From: JAFALK01 sp036500605
GTDB lineage: Bacteria; Pseudomonadota; Gammaproteobacteria; Burkholderiales; Burkholderiaceae_C
Direction: 5' to 3'
Assembly: GCA_036500605.1 (NCBI GenBank)
Contig: DASYBU010000016.1
Location: 62,001-126,000, forward strand
Length of the DNA stretch: 64,000 nt
Every line of letters starts with the position of its first letter. Position 1 is the first letter of the stretch. Positions 42,843 through 52,376 of this stretch are shown here, one piece after another. The position numbers and the translations under genes were made by a program. The notes beneath the pieces are model-generated. The model had not been told where the DNA came from. It saw nothing but the letters and a program-made list of their open reading frames with translations, and made no database searches.

Positions 42843-43997
42843 TTATTCCTGGTTCACATCGAGTGTGATTTCGGTGAAGGTGGCCTCGTCGTCGGCCACT
42901 TCCTCGACCTTGGCGGACTGCGGCTTGGTGCCCGTCGGGTCGTTCTGCAGGCGCCACAGCAGGTTCGTGGGCGAGTCGGCAAAGGCCAGGCCTTCCTCGC
43001 GGGTGATCACGCCGTCGTTGATCATCTGCGCGAAGTGTTCTTCGTAGGTCTGCGAGCCTTCGGCCATCGATTTCTCCATCGCCTCCTTGACGCCGTTGAA
43101 GTCGCCGCGCTCGACCATCTCGGAGATCAGCTTGGTGTTGAGCAGGATCTCGATCACCGGCGTGCGGCCGCCCGCGATCTTGCGCACCAGGCGCTGCGAG
43201 ATGATCGACTTGAGGCCGGCGGCCAGGTCGTTCAGCAGCGCGGGGCGCGACTCGGGCGTGTAGAAGGACAGGATCCGGTTCAGCGCGTGATACGTGTTGT
43301 TGGCGTGCAGGGTGGCCAGCACCAGGTGGCCCGACAGCGCGTAGGAGATCGCGGCCGTCATGGTGTCGCGGTCGCGGATTTCGCCGATCAGGATGCAGTC
43401 GGGCGCCTGACGCAGCGCGTTCTTCAAGGCGACCTGCAGCGAGGCGGTGTCGCGGCCCACTTCGCGCTGGTTGACGACCGAGCGTTTGTTGGTGAACAGG
43501 TATTCGAGCGGATCCTCGATGGTGAGGATGTGGCCGGCCATGCTCTGGTTGCGCGTTTCCAGCATGGCTGCGAGCGTGGTGCTCTTGCCGGTGCCGGTGG
43601 CGCCGACCATCAGGATCAGGCCGCGTTTTTCCTGCACGAGCTTGCCCAGGATCGGCGGCAGGGCGAGGCTCTCGATCGTCGGGATGTTGTGCGGGATGTG
43701 GCGGAACACGGCGGCGATCGAACCGCGCTGGCGGAAGCCGGAAAGCCGGTAGCTGCCCACGCCCGGCACCGAGACGGCCATGTTCAGCTCGCCGGTCTGG
43801 TCGAGCTCGGCCAGTTGCGCGGGCTCGATCACCTCGGCCACCAATTGGCGCGGCTGCGAGGGGCCGAGCACCTGGTCAGACAGCTGCACCATCTGGCCGT
43901 TGAGGCGCACCAGCACCGGCATCTTGGCCGACAGGAAGACGTCCGACGCGCCTTTTTCGGCCATCAGGCGCAGGATGCGCTCCATGTTTCCGCTCAT
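42843..43997 (-). CDS. pilU: PilU-type twitching-motility ATPase
   Basis: 384 residues. Walker A is GATGTGKSTT (about 133), followed by the Asp box EDPLEYL and Walker B region ILIGEIRDRDT, and LATLHANNTYHA with the His box. The C-terminal tail beyond residue 350 is acidic and longer than PilT, which fits PilU. It powers pilus retraction with PilT. GGAGA precedes the ATG. It sits inside the diaminopimelate operon, 24 bp after dapD. Confidence 0.9.
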   Translation of the reverse strand: MSGNMERILRLMAEKGASDVFLSAKMPVLVRLNGQMVQLSDQVLGPSQPRQLVAEVIEPAQLAELDQTGELNMAVSVPGVGSYRLSGFRQRGSIAAVFRHIPHNIPTIESLALPPILGKLVQEKRGLILMVGATGTGKSTTLAAMLETRNQSMAGHILTIEDPLEYLFTNKRSVVNQREVGRDTASLQVALKNALRQAPDCILIGEIRDRDTMTAAISYALSGHLVLATLHANNTYHALNRILSFYTPESRPALLNDLAAGLKSIISQRLVRKIAGGRTPVIEILLNTKLISEMVERGDFNGVKEAMEKSMAEGSQTYEEHFAQMINDGVITREEGLAFADSPTNLLWRLQNDPTGTKPQSAKVEEVADDEATFTEITLDVNQE

Positions 43998-44021
43998 GCC
44001 AGTCTCCGCTGAAATGTTGAG

Positions 44022-44843
<822 letters not shown>

Positions 44844-44851
44844 GGAAATAC

Positions 44852-46057
44852 TCAAAGCAGGGAATTGGTGAAGGAGACGATGCGCTTGGCAGCTTCCACG
44901 CACTCGGCCGTCGGGGCCACCAGCGCCATGCGGATGCGCCCTGCGCCCGGGTTGAGGCCATGCGCCTCGCGCGCCAGCAGGCTGCCGGGCAGAACCTGGA
45001 CATTGTATTGAGCCAGCAGCCCCTTCGCGAAGGCAATGTCGTCGCCCCCGGGAACACCCGCCCAGAGGTAGAAACCGGCGTCGGGGAGGCGCACGTCAAG
45101 CACCGGCTCCAGCAGTGGCGTGACCGCCGCGAACTTGGCGCGGTACTGCTCGCGATTGGCGATCACATGGGCCTCGTCGTTCCATGCGGCGATGCTGGCG
45201 GCCTGGATCATCGGGTTCATCGCGCTGCCGTGATAGGTGCGGTAGAGCAGGAACTTGGCGATCAACGCGGCATCGCCGGCCACGAAGCCCGAGCGCATGC
45301 CGGGCACATTGCTGCGCTTGGACAGGCTCGTGAAGGCGATGAGGTTGCGATAGTCGGTGCGGCCGAGTTGGTGCGCGGCCTCCAGGCCTGAGAGCGGCGC
45401 TTCCTCGCGGAAATAGATCTCCGAATAGCACTCGTCCGAGGCGATCACGAAGCCGTGGCGATCGGAGAGCTCAAACAGCGTGCGCCATTCTTCAAGCGGC
45501 ATCACCGCGCCGGTCGGGTTGCCGGGCGAGCAGACATAGAGCAGTTGCGTGCGCGCCCAGGTCGCTTCGTCGATGGCCGACCAATCGGCCGCGAAGTTGC
45601 GGGCCGGGTCGCTGTTGGCGAAAGCGGGCTGCGCGCCGGCGAGCAGGGCCGCGCCTTCGTAGATTTGATAGAAGGGGTTCGGGCAAACGACGGTCGCGCC
45701 GGGACGGCTCGGGTCGATCACGGTCTGGGCCAATGCAAACAGCGCCTCACGCGAGCCGTTGACGGGCAGGATCTGCGTGGCCGGGTCGAGCTTCAGGCCG
45801 TAGCGGCGCTCGAGCCAGCCACTGATCGATTCGCGCAGCGCCGGCAGACCGGCCGTGGCGGGGTAGGCAGCCAGGCTCTTGACGCTCGCCGCCAGCGCGT
45901 CTTCCACAAGCTTGGGCGCGGGGTGTTTGGGTTCACCAATGCCGAGGCTGATCGCACTGAATTGGGCGTTAGGTGTGACATCTGCGTTGATTTCACGCAG
46001 TCGTTCAAAGGGATAGGGCTTGAGCAGCTTGAGTCGAGGATTGGCAGCGTGGGTCAT
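44852..46057 (-). CDS. dapC: N-succinyldiaminopimelate aminotransferase
   Basis: 401 residues, fold-type I aminotransferase. The PLP lysine is in FTSLSKRSNVPGMRSGF, with the NPFYQIYEGA and SPGNPTGAVM substrate segments and YSEIYF before it. Product is N-succinyl-diaminopimelate. It leads the dapC-dapD-pilU-dapE operon. Possible alternative starts lie at 46078 and 46057; the latter begins just before the conserved LKPYPFERL. The promoter must lie in the 63-bp gap to the divergent binding-protein gene. Confidence 0.92.
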   Translation of the reverse strand: MTHAANPRLKLLKPYPFERLREINADVTPNAQFSAISLGIGEPKHPAPKLVEDALAASVKSLAAYPATAGLPALRESISGWLERRYGLKLDPATQILPVNGSREALFALAQTVIDPSRPGATVVCPNPFYQIYEGAALLAGAQPAFANSDPARNFAADWSAIDEATWARTQLLYVCSPGNPTGAVMPLEEWRTLFELSDRHGFVIASDECYSEIYFREEAPLSGLEAAHQLGRTDYRNLIAFTSLSKRSNVPGMRSGFVAGDAALIAKFLLYRTYHGSAMNPMIQAASIAAWNDEAHVIANREQYRAKFAAVTPLLEPVLDVRLPDAGFYLWAGVPGGDDIAFAKGLLAQYNVQVLPGSLLAREAHGLNPGAGRIRMALVAPTAECVEAAKRIVSFTNSLL

Positions 46058-46120
46058 GGCATCATGATAGGGCGACATGAGGGCACCGGCGATGCAATCC
46101 GCCCCTCGACGGGAGCTGAG

Positions 46121-46930
46121 ATGTTTGCTTTTGTGCGCCTGGGCGTCTTCTTGTGTGCGAGTGCCTTGTTGGCCTTGTCGGCGACTGCTGCCGCGGCTGC
46201 GGCACCGGCCGAATGCCGCAAGGTCGTCGTCAGCGCCGACCCCGAGTTCCCGCCTTACGCGTGGTTCGACGGCAAGACGCTGCGCGGTGCCAGCGTCGAC
46301 GTGGTGCTGACCATCCTGCGCGGCATGGATCTGCCTTACGAGCTCCGCTACGCCGGCCCGTTCGCGCGGCTGCTGCGCTTTGCGGAAACGGGCGAGGTGG
46401 ACATCATCACCGAGCTCAAGCGCAACGCCGAGCGCGAGGCTTTTCTGGCGTTCAGCGATACGGCGATCTTCAGCAACCCGACCTCCGTCTTCATGCGGGC
46501 CGGCGAGACGATCAAGAATTTCCACGGCCGTGAGGACTTGCGCAAGCGCCACGGCGGCGTGACGCGCGCCACGCGCTTCGGCAACGGGCTCGATGAATAC
46601 GTCGCGCACTCGCTCGATGTGGAGGACGGCCCCGGCATCCAGGAGAACTTCCTGAAGCTCAAGGCCCGGCGGATCGACTACTTCATCTCCCCGCATTTCC
46701 CGGCGGAGACCTACCTGGTCACCTCGGGGCAGGAGGACAAGTACACGGTGCTCAAGCCTTTTGTGGCCGTGGCGCCGGTCTTCGTGGGCTGGTCCAAGAA
46801 GAGCGCCTGCATTGGCCGGCTGGCCGAATTCGACGCCCGGCTCAAGCACTATGTCTCGGTGATGGATTCACCGAGACTGATCCAGTCGAACTTCGCCGAC
46901 TGGCGAAAAGATCCGGTGATGATCAGATGA
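46121..46930 (+). CDS. periplasmic solute-binding protein, amino-acid type
   Basis: 269 residues, signal peptide ending in an Ala-run near 26, GGGAG at the ribosome-binding position. Mature part starts VVVSADPEFPPYAWFDGKTL, the PAAT-type opening, and continues with GRAGETIKNFHG-like middle. No transporter genes adjoin. Divergent from dapC. Like the first binding protein in the window it is an orphan, and no ligand can be inferred. Confidence 0.75.
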   Translation: MFAFVRLGVFLCASALLALSATAAAAAAPAECRKVVVSADPEFPPYAWFDGKTLRGASVDVVLTILRGMDLPYELRYAGPFARLLRFAETGEVDIITELKRNAEREAFLAFSDTAIFSNPTSVFMRAGETIKNFHGREDLRKRHGGVTRATRFGNGLDEYVAHSLDVEDGPGIQENFLKLKARRIDYFISPHFPAETYLVTSGQEDKYTVLKPFVAVAPVFVGWSKKSACIGRLAEFDARLKHYVSVMDSPRLIQSNFADWRKDPVMIR

Positions 46931-46954
46931 TGCTGGATGTGGTGTAGGCCATCA

Positions 46955-47081
46955 CAGTTTCCAGTTTCCAGTTTCCGGAACGCAGAGGGCGCAAAGGGAC
47001 GCAAAGGACGCAGAGAGAAGTGAGCGCTTCAAGCCCAATGCTCCGCGCGCTCTGCGTCCCTTTGCGCCCTCTGCGTTCCGG
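46955..47081. repeat. inverted repeat with CGCAAAGG units and 7-bp tandem lead-in (copy D)
   Basis: Three tandem copies of CAGTTTC (46955-46975) run into an arm CCGGAACGCAGAGGGCGC and onward with AAAGGGACGCA; the right arm (47050-47081) is the reverse complement. The left arm has one extra 9-bp unit (AAGGACGCA) near the tip. Central 34 bases are not repeated. GCAAAGG/CGCAGAG repeats of this kind occur in several bacteria. It lies between the binding-protein gene and queF, which converge here. Confidence 0.8.
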
Positions 47082-47096
47082 ATACTGTATTTCCCT

Positions 47097-47606
47097 TCAG
47101 GCGAGCCCAGTCTGCATGCCGTGCGTCGGCAGATCCACGCGCGGCGCGGGCTTCCAGCCCTTCTTGCGATGCTCGGTCACCACATTGGTGTAGATGCCGC
47201 CGCGCACGTACCACTTGGCGGTGATGCGGATGAAGCGCGGGTTCGTGACCTTGATGATGTCTTCCATGATGGTGTTGGTCACCTTCTCGTGGAACGCGCC
47301 CTCGTTGCGGTAGCTCCAAAAGTACATCTTGAGGCTCTTCAGCTCGACGCAGAGCTGGTCCGCAATCATGTCGATCGTGAAGTGGGCAAAGTCGGGCTGG
47401 CCGGTCAGCGGGCAGTGGCAGGTGAACTCGGGCACCTGGAACTGGATCACGTAGTCGCGCTCGGGCGCGGGGTTGGGGAAGACGTGGATTTCCTTGCTCG
47501 GGGCCGACGGCGGGTTCGGGGGCATCTCACGCATCTTGGGCGCGGTCTTGGTGGACGCTTTGGTGGACGCTTTGGCGGCGGTCTTGGAGGCAGGGTTCTT
47601 GGCCAT
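47097..47606 (-). CDS. queF: NADPH-dependent 7-cyano-7-deazaguanine reductase
   Basis: 169 residues, the short QueF type. The thioimide nucleophile is the first cysteine of EFTCHCPLTGQPDF and the QueF signature is ELKSLKMYFWSYRNEGAFHE. It reduces preQ0 to preQ1 for queuosine in tRNA. The N-terminus has an unusual Lys/Ala/Thr-rich stretch (KTAAKASTKASTKTAPK) before the core, probably flexible. The start at 47606 is the first Met. No preQ1 riboswitch was found upstream. Confidence 0.94.
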   Translation of the reverse strand: MAKNPASKTAAKASTKASTKTAPKMREMPPNPPSAPSKEIHVFPNPAPERDYVIQFQVPEFTCHCPLTGQPDFAHFTIDMIADQLCVELKSLKMYFWSYRNEGAFHEKVTNTIMEDIIKVTNPRFIRITAKWYVRGGIYTNVVTEHRKKGWKPAPRVDLPTHGMQTGLA

Positions 47607-47655
47607 GATGGGGCGGGTATTCTGGGAGGGGGCGAATGTTATCATCCGGCCCCTG

Positions 47656-47683
47656 CCAAGAGTCCCTGTAAAGGGTTTTTTGG
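47656..47683. terminator. weak hairpin in the queF-smc gap
   Basis: CCAA...CCCT-GTAA-AGGG...TTGG with a TTTTTT run on the plus-strand side. It is in the 119-bp gap shared by queF (leftward) and smc (rightward), so it could be a leader structure for smc or a relic of an older terminator. Only four base pairs are contiguous in each stem part. Confidence 0.3.
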
Positions 47684-47725
47684 TAAATAAATCAATGGTT
47701 TAGACACGCCCAAGACATCGCCTAG

Positions 47726-50700
47726 ATGCGCCTCAACTCCATCAAGCTGGCCGGCTTCAAATCCTTCGCCGAGCCCACCAACTTCCAACTGCCCGGGCAA
47801 CTGGTCGGTGTGGTGGGCCCCAACGGCTGCGGCAAATCCAACATCATGGATGCGGTGCGCTGGGTGCTGGGCGAGAGCAAGGCGAGCGAGCTGCGCGGCG
47901 AGTCCATGCAGGACGTGATCTTCAACGGCTCCGGCAACCGCAAGCCCGCGAGCCGCGCCAGCGTGGAGCTGATCTTCTCGAACGAAGACGCACGCGCCGG
48001 TGGCCAATGGAGCCAGTACGCCGAGATCGCCGTCAAGCGCGTGCTGACGCGCGACGGCTCGAGCAGCTACTTCATCAACAACCAGCCCGTGCGTCGCCGT
48101 GACGTGCAGGACGTGTTCCTCGGCACAGGCCTCGGCCCGCGCGCCTACGCCATCATCGGCCAGGGCACGATCAGCCGCATCATCGAGAGCAAGCCCGAAG
48201 AGCTGCGCATGTTCCTCGAAGAGGCGGCCGGCGTCTCCAAATACAAGGAACGCCGGCGCGAGACCGAGAACCGACTCAAGGACACGCGCGAGAACCTGAC
48301 CCGCGTGGACGACATCCTGCGCGAGCTGAACAACAACCTCGAGAAGCTCGAGAAGCAGGCCGAGGTGGCGACGAACTACCGCGCCTTGCAGGACTCGGGC
48401 ACGCTGAAGCTGCACCAGCTTTGGTTCTTGAAGCATCGCGATGCCGCGAGTGAAGAAACGCGCGTCAAGGCCTCGCATCTGGAAGCGACCAATGCGCTTG
48501 AATCGCGCATCGCCGAACTGCGTCAGGTCGAGGCCCTGCTCGAAGAGATCCGCCAGGCACATTACGCGGCCGGCGATCAGTTGCACGTCGAACAAGGCCG
48601 TTATGCCGAGGCGCAGCTCGAAGTGAGCCGCCTGGAAGAGCGCATCCGCTACGTGGTCGAAGGCCGCCAGCGTGTGCAGGCTCGGTTGATCGAATTGCAA
48701 ACGCAGAGCGCCCAGTGGGCCGAGCGCGCCGCCGAAGCCGCTGCCGAGCAGGAAACGATCGCCGAGCAGATTGCCGCTGCCGAAGAACAAAGCGAGCTGC
48801 TTGCCGCGCAGGCCGAAGAGCAGCAGATGCATCTGCCGAATTCCGAAGACGGCTTGCGTGCCGCACAAGGCCGCGCCAACGAGCAGCGCGCGGTCGTCGT
48901 GCAGGTGCAGCAGCAAATCCAGGTGCTGGCCGCCGAGAGCCGCAATATCGAAGAGCAGTCGCGCCAGTTGCGCGGCCGTCGCGAGCGTCTCGCCACCGAG
49001 CGCCAGGGGCTGACGATGCCCGATGCCGAGAAGCTCGAAGCCTTGAAGGCTCAGAGCGCTCAGGCTGAAGAAACCCGTGAAATGACCGAGGCTCGCCTGC
49101 ACGAAGCGCAGGAGCGCGTGCCGCAGCTGGAAGAAGCACGCCGCAAAGCGCAGGACGACGCGAACGCGCAGCTGGCACGTCAATCCGATCTTTCTGCCCG
49201 TCTCGACGCGCTGCGGGCGCTGCAAGAAAAAGTGCAGACCGAAGGCAAGCTCAAGCCCTGGCTGGCCAAGCATGGGCTCGAAGGTCTGCAAGGCCTGTGG
49301 ACCAAGCTGCACATCAGCCAGGGCTGGGAGAACGCGCTCGAAGCCTCGCTGCGCGAGCGCATGGGCGCGCTGTCGGTCGGCCGGCTGGACATGGTGCGCG
49401 CCTTCGCAGCGGATGCGCCGCCCGCGCGGCTGGCTTTCTATTCGGCACCGCAGGCCGGCATTGCCAACACACATGACACGCTGCCCAAGCTGTCCGACCT
49501 GCTGCGCCTTGACGATGCGGGCCTGAAGGCGCTGCTCAACGATTGGCTCGAAGGTGTCTACACGGCCGCCTCGTTCGACGAAGCGCTGGCCAACCGCGAC
49601 AAGCTCAAGCATGGCGAGCTGATCATGACCCGCGAGGGCCACGGCGTCGGCCAGTTCGCGGTCAGCTTCTACGCGCCCGATTCCGAACAGGCCGGCATGC
49701 TGGCCCGCGCACAGGAGATCGAGCACCTGGTGCTGGAACTGCGCGCTCAAGGGCTGATTGCCGATGAGGCGCGCAGCCAGCTTGTGCGTGTGGAAGCGGC
49801 CAATACCGAGGCGGCGCTGACGCTCACGCAGCAGCGCCGCGAAGCGACCGAAGTGCAGACGCGTGCTCACCAACTCCATGTGGAACTGCTGCGCCTGACG
49901 AGCCAGGCCGAGGCCGCCGGCAGCCGCAGCCGCCAGCTTGATGAAGAGCTGGCGGAGATCGACGCGCAATCGGAAGAGTTGCAAGAACGCCGCATGACCG
50001 GCGAGGCACGCTTTGAAGAGCTCGACATGCAGCTGGCCAACTGCCAGGAAAAGCATGCCGAGCTCGACGATGCCGTGATCAACGCCGACCGCGCGCTGAC
50101 ACAGGCGCGCGAGCAGTTGCGCGCGTTGGAGCGCCGCGCCCAGGAGGCGCAGTTCAGCGCCCGCAGCCTGGCCTCGCGCCGCGCCGAACTGCAACGCGCG
50201 ATTGAAACCGCCGCTCAACAGGAGCAGACCAATATCGCTTCCGGCGCCTCCTTGCAACAGGAACTGGACAGCCTCAACGATGCCGCCGCGCAGGCCGGTT
50301 TGCAGGATGCGCTCGCGATCAAGCTGGAGCGCGAACAGCAGCTGGCCGCCGTGCGCAGCAACTACGACGACCTGACCCAGCGCCTGCGCAAGGCCGACGA
50401 GCAGCGCCTGGAATTCGAGCGCAGCCTGGACCCGCTGCGCGAGCGCCTGACCAAGCTGCAGCTGGAAGAACAGGCCGCCCAGCTCGGTGGCGCGCAGTAC
50501 ATGGAGCAGCTGATCGCCAACGCGGTTGACCTCGAAGCGCTGGCGGCCACGATCGCGGCCGGCGAGGTCAAGCTCTACGGCCTGCAAGGCGAGATCGACC
50601 GCATCACGCGCGAGATTGCTGCGCTGGGCGCCGTCAATCTGGCTGCGCTCGACGAGCTGACCGCCTCGCGCGAGCGCAAGAACTTCCTCGATGCGCAGAA

Positions 50701-51241
50701 CGCCGACCTGCTCTCGGCCATGAAGACGCTCGAAGACGCGATCGCCAAGATCGACCTCGAAACGCGCGATCTGCTGAACAGCACCTTCGAGCAGGTCAAC
50801 GAGCACTTCGGCCGCATGTTCCCCGTGCTGTTCGGCGGCGGGCAGGCCAAGCTCGTGATGACCGGCGCCGAGATCCTCGATGCCGGCGTGCAGGTGATGG
50901 CCCAGCCGCCCGGCAAGAAGAACAGCACCATCCACCTGCTCTCGGGCGGCGAGAAGGCGCTCACCGCGATCGCGCTGGTGTTCGCCATCTTCCAGCTCAA
51001 CCCGGCACCTTTCTGCCTGCTGGACGAAGTGGACGCGCCACTGGATGACGCCAATACAGAGCGTTATGCCAAGCTGGTGGCTGAAATGAGCGCGAGCACG
51101 CAGTTCCTCTTCATCTCGCACAACAAGATCGCAATGGAAATGGCAGAACAGCTGATTGGCGTGACCATGCAGGAGCAGGGCGTCTCGCGCATCGTGGCCG
51201 TCGATATGGACAAGGCCCTGGCGATGGCGGAGGCCGTATGA
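47726..51241 (+). CDS. smc: chromosome segregation SMC protein
   Basis: 1171 residues. N-terminal ATPase half with GPNGCGKSNIMDAV (Walker A), two long coiled coils, a hinge near residues 510-660 and a C-terminal half with LLSGGEKALTAIALVF (signature) and FCLLDEVDAPLDD (Walker B). Length and plan are normal. It compacts and aligns sister chromosomes with ScpA/ScpB. The stop overlaps the zipA start by 4 bases. The Shine-Dalgarno sequence is weak. The 1203-residue frame antisense to it is a shadow. Confidence 0.96.
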   Translation: MRLNSIKLAGFKSFAEPTNFQLPGQLVGVVGPNGCGKSNIMDAVRWVLGESKASELRGESMQDVIFNGSGNRKPASRASVELIFSNEDARAGGQWSQYAEIAVKRVLTRDGSSSYFINNQPVRRRDVQDVFLGTGLGPRAYAIIGQGTISRIIESKPEELRMFLEEAAGVSKYKERRRETENRLKDTRENLTRVDDILRELNNNLEKLEKQAEVATNYRALQDSGTLKLHQLWFLKHRDAASEETRVKASHLEATNALESRIAELRQVEALLEEIRQAHYAAGDQLHVEQGRYAEAQLEVSRLEERIRYVVEGRQRVQARLIELQTQSAQWAERAAEAAAEQETIAEQIAAAEEQSELLAAQAEEQQMHLPNSEDGLRAAQGRANEQRAVVVQVQQQIQVLAAESRNIEEQSRQLRGRRERLATERQGLTMPDAEKLEALKAQSAQAEETREMTEARLHEAQERVPQLEEARRKAQDDANAQLARQSDLSARLDALRALQEKVQTEGKLKPWLAKHGLEGLQGLWTKLHISQGWENALEASLRERMGALSVGRLDMVRAFAADAPPARLAFYSAPQAGIANTHDTLPKLSDLLRLDDAGLKALLNDWLEGVYTAASFDEALANRDKLKHGELIMTREGHGVGQFAVSFYAPDSEQAGMLARAQEIEHLVLELRAQGLIADEARSQLVRVEAANTEAALTLTQQRREATEVQTRAHQLHVELLRLTSQAEAAGSRSRQLDEELAEIDAQSEELQERRMTGEARFEELDMQLANCQEKHAELDDAVINADRALTQAREQLRALERRAQEAQFSARSLASRRAELQRAIETAAQQEQTNIASGASLQQELDSLNDAAAQAGLQDALAIKLEREQQLAAVRSNYDDLTQRLRKADEQRLEFERSLDPLRERLTKLQLEEQAAQLGGAQYMEQLIANAVDLEALAATIAAGEVKLYGLQGEIDRITREIAALGAVNLAALDELTASRERKNFLDAQNADLLSAMKTLEDAIAKIDLETRDLLNSTFEQVNEHFGRMFPVLFGGGQAKLVMTGAEILDAGVQVMAQPPGKKNSTIHLLSGGEKALTAIALVFAIFQLNPAPFCLLDEVDAPLDDANTERYAKLVAEMSASTQFLFISHNKIAMEMAEQLIGVTMQEQGVSRIVAVDMDKALAMAEAV

Positions 51242-52272
51242 CGCTGACCGCAATGCTGGCCATACTCGGTGGTCTCGTGCTGGCTTTCGTCATTGGCCAA
51301 GGCGCCTGGGCGGCACGCAAGGCCGGCCCGCGCAGGGCGCTGCCCACGCAGCCGGTGGAGCCGCAGCTCGACCCGCTGCATCCCGCCGCCCCCGAAGGCA
51401 CGGAAGAAGAGTCCACCTTGCCTGAAGTCGGTCGGCCCCCGCGCCGTCCTTCGGCGCGCATCGACGCGCTGATTGACGCGATCGCGCAGCTCACGCTCGA
51501 AGCCCCGGTCAGCGGGGAAATGGCGATCACGCACCTGCCCGGCAGCCGCCGCGCCGGCACCAAGCCTTTCCATATCGAAGGCCTCAATACTGAAAGCGGC
51601 GAGTGGGAGCTGCCCATGCCCGGCCAGCGCTACGGCGAGTTCCAGGCCGGCTTGCAGATGGCCAACCGCAGCGGCGCGCTCAACGAGATCGAATACTCGG
51701 AGTTCGTGCAGAAGGTGCAGGCCTTTGTGGAAGGCATCAGCGGCTTCGCGCAGTTCCCCGACATGCTGGACGTGGTGGCGCGTGCGCGCGAGCTCGACCA
51801 GTTCGCCAGCGAGAACGACGCCCAGCTCGCGGTCAGCCTGCGCGCGCAGGGCGCCAGCTGGACGCTCGGCTTCGTGCAGCAGGCCGCGCTGCGCCACGGC
51901 TTCGTGCCCGGCGCCGTGCCCGGCCGCCTGGTGCTGGCCGCAGCGGAGGAGGGGATGCCGCCCGTGCTGGCGCTCAACTTCGAGCCGCAAGCCGCGCTGG
52001 CCGAGGACCCGCAAGGCTCCAGCCTGCGTGAGCTAACCCTCTCGCTCGACGTACCGCAGACGCCCGAATCGCAAGAACCTTTCGCCTCCTGGCAGGAGTC
52101 CGCTCGCGGCCTCGCCCGCGATCTGGAAGCCGACATCTGCGATGACGCCGGTCATGTGCTGAACCTGCACGCCTTTGCCACGATCGATGCGGAGCTCGCC
52201 ACGCGCTACAAAGCCCTGGCCGAACGCGACTTGGCGGCTGGATCGTTGGCTGCGCGACGATTGTTCAGCTGA
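51238..52272 (+). CDS. zipA: ZipA-type FtsZ-binding membrane protein
   Basis: 344 residues. One N-terminal membrane helix (about 4-20, out-facing first), a proline- and charge-rich linker (about 25-85), and a C-terminal domain like that of ZipA that binds the FtsZ tail: PFHIEGLNTESGEWELP, MANRSGALNEIEYSEF and FVQKVQAFVEG are in it (parts). It anchors the Z ring. It begins with ATGA overlapping smc. In related genomes ligA usually follows; here it does not. Confidence 0.8.
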   Translation: MTLTAMLAILGGLVLAFVIGQGAWAARKAGPRRALPTQPVEPQLDPLHPAAPEGTEEESTLPEVGRPPRRPSARIDALIDAIAQLTLEAPVSGEMAITHLPGSRRAGTKPFHIEGLNTESGEWELPMPGQRYGEFQAGLQMANRSGALNEIEYSEFVQKVQAFVEGISGFAQFPDMLDVVARARELDQFASENDAQLAVSLRAQGASWTLGFVQQAALRHGFVPGAVPGRLVLAAAEEGMPPVLALNFEPQAALAEDPQGSSLRELTLSLDVPQTPESQEPFASWQESARGLARDLEADICDDAGHVLNLHAFATIDAELATRYKALAERDLAAGSLAARRLFS

Positions 52273-52285
52273 GTCTGTTGATTTG

Positions 52286-52327
52286 GCGCAAATGGCCGTG
52301 AATTGAGCATTTATTCACGGTTTGCGC
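52286..52327. promoter_or_regulatory. long hairpin ahead of the UndA-like gene
   Basis: GCGCAAA-tgg-CCGTGAAT pairs with ATTCACGG-TTTGCGC around a 9-base loop, giving 15 bp with a 3-base bulge. It lies 14 bp past the zipA stop and 50 bp ahead of the UndA-like start. There is no U-tract, so an operator or mRNA-structure role is as likely as termination. Confidence 0.6.
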
Positions 52328-52376
52328 GGCTTGCAATTCCTCAACACTCGCAACTTCCTTATCAGGAGCGAGAGCC

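Noticed and set aside
47607..47725. preQ1 riboswitch ahead of queF
   Set aside because: Searched by eye for the short pseudoknot pattern with an A-rich tail; only a weak CCCT/AGGG hairpin with a plus-strand T-run was found.
47642..51253. A 1203-codon open frame on the minus strand
   Set aside because: Exactly antisense to smc, which has full ATPase motifs. A shadow of GC-rich codons.
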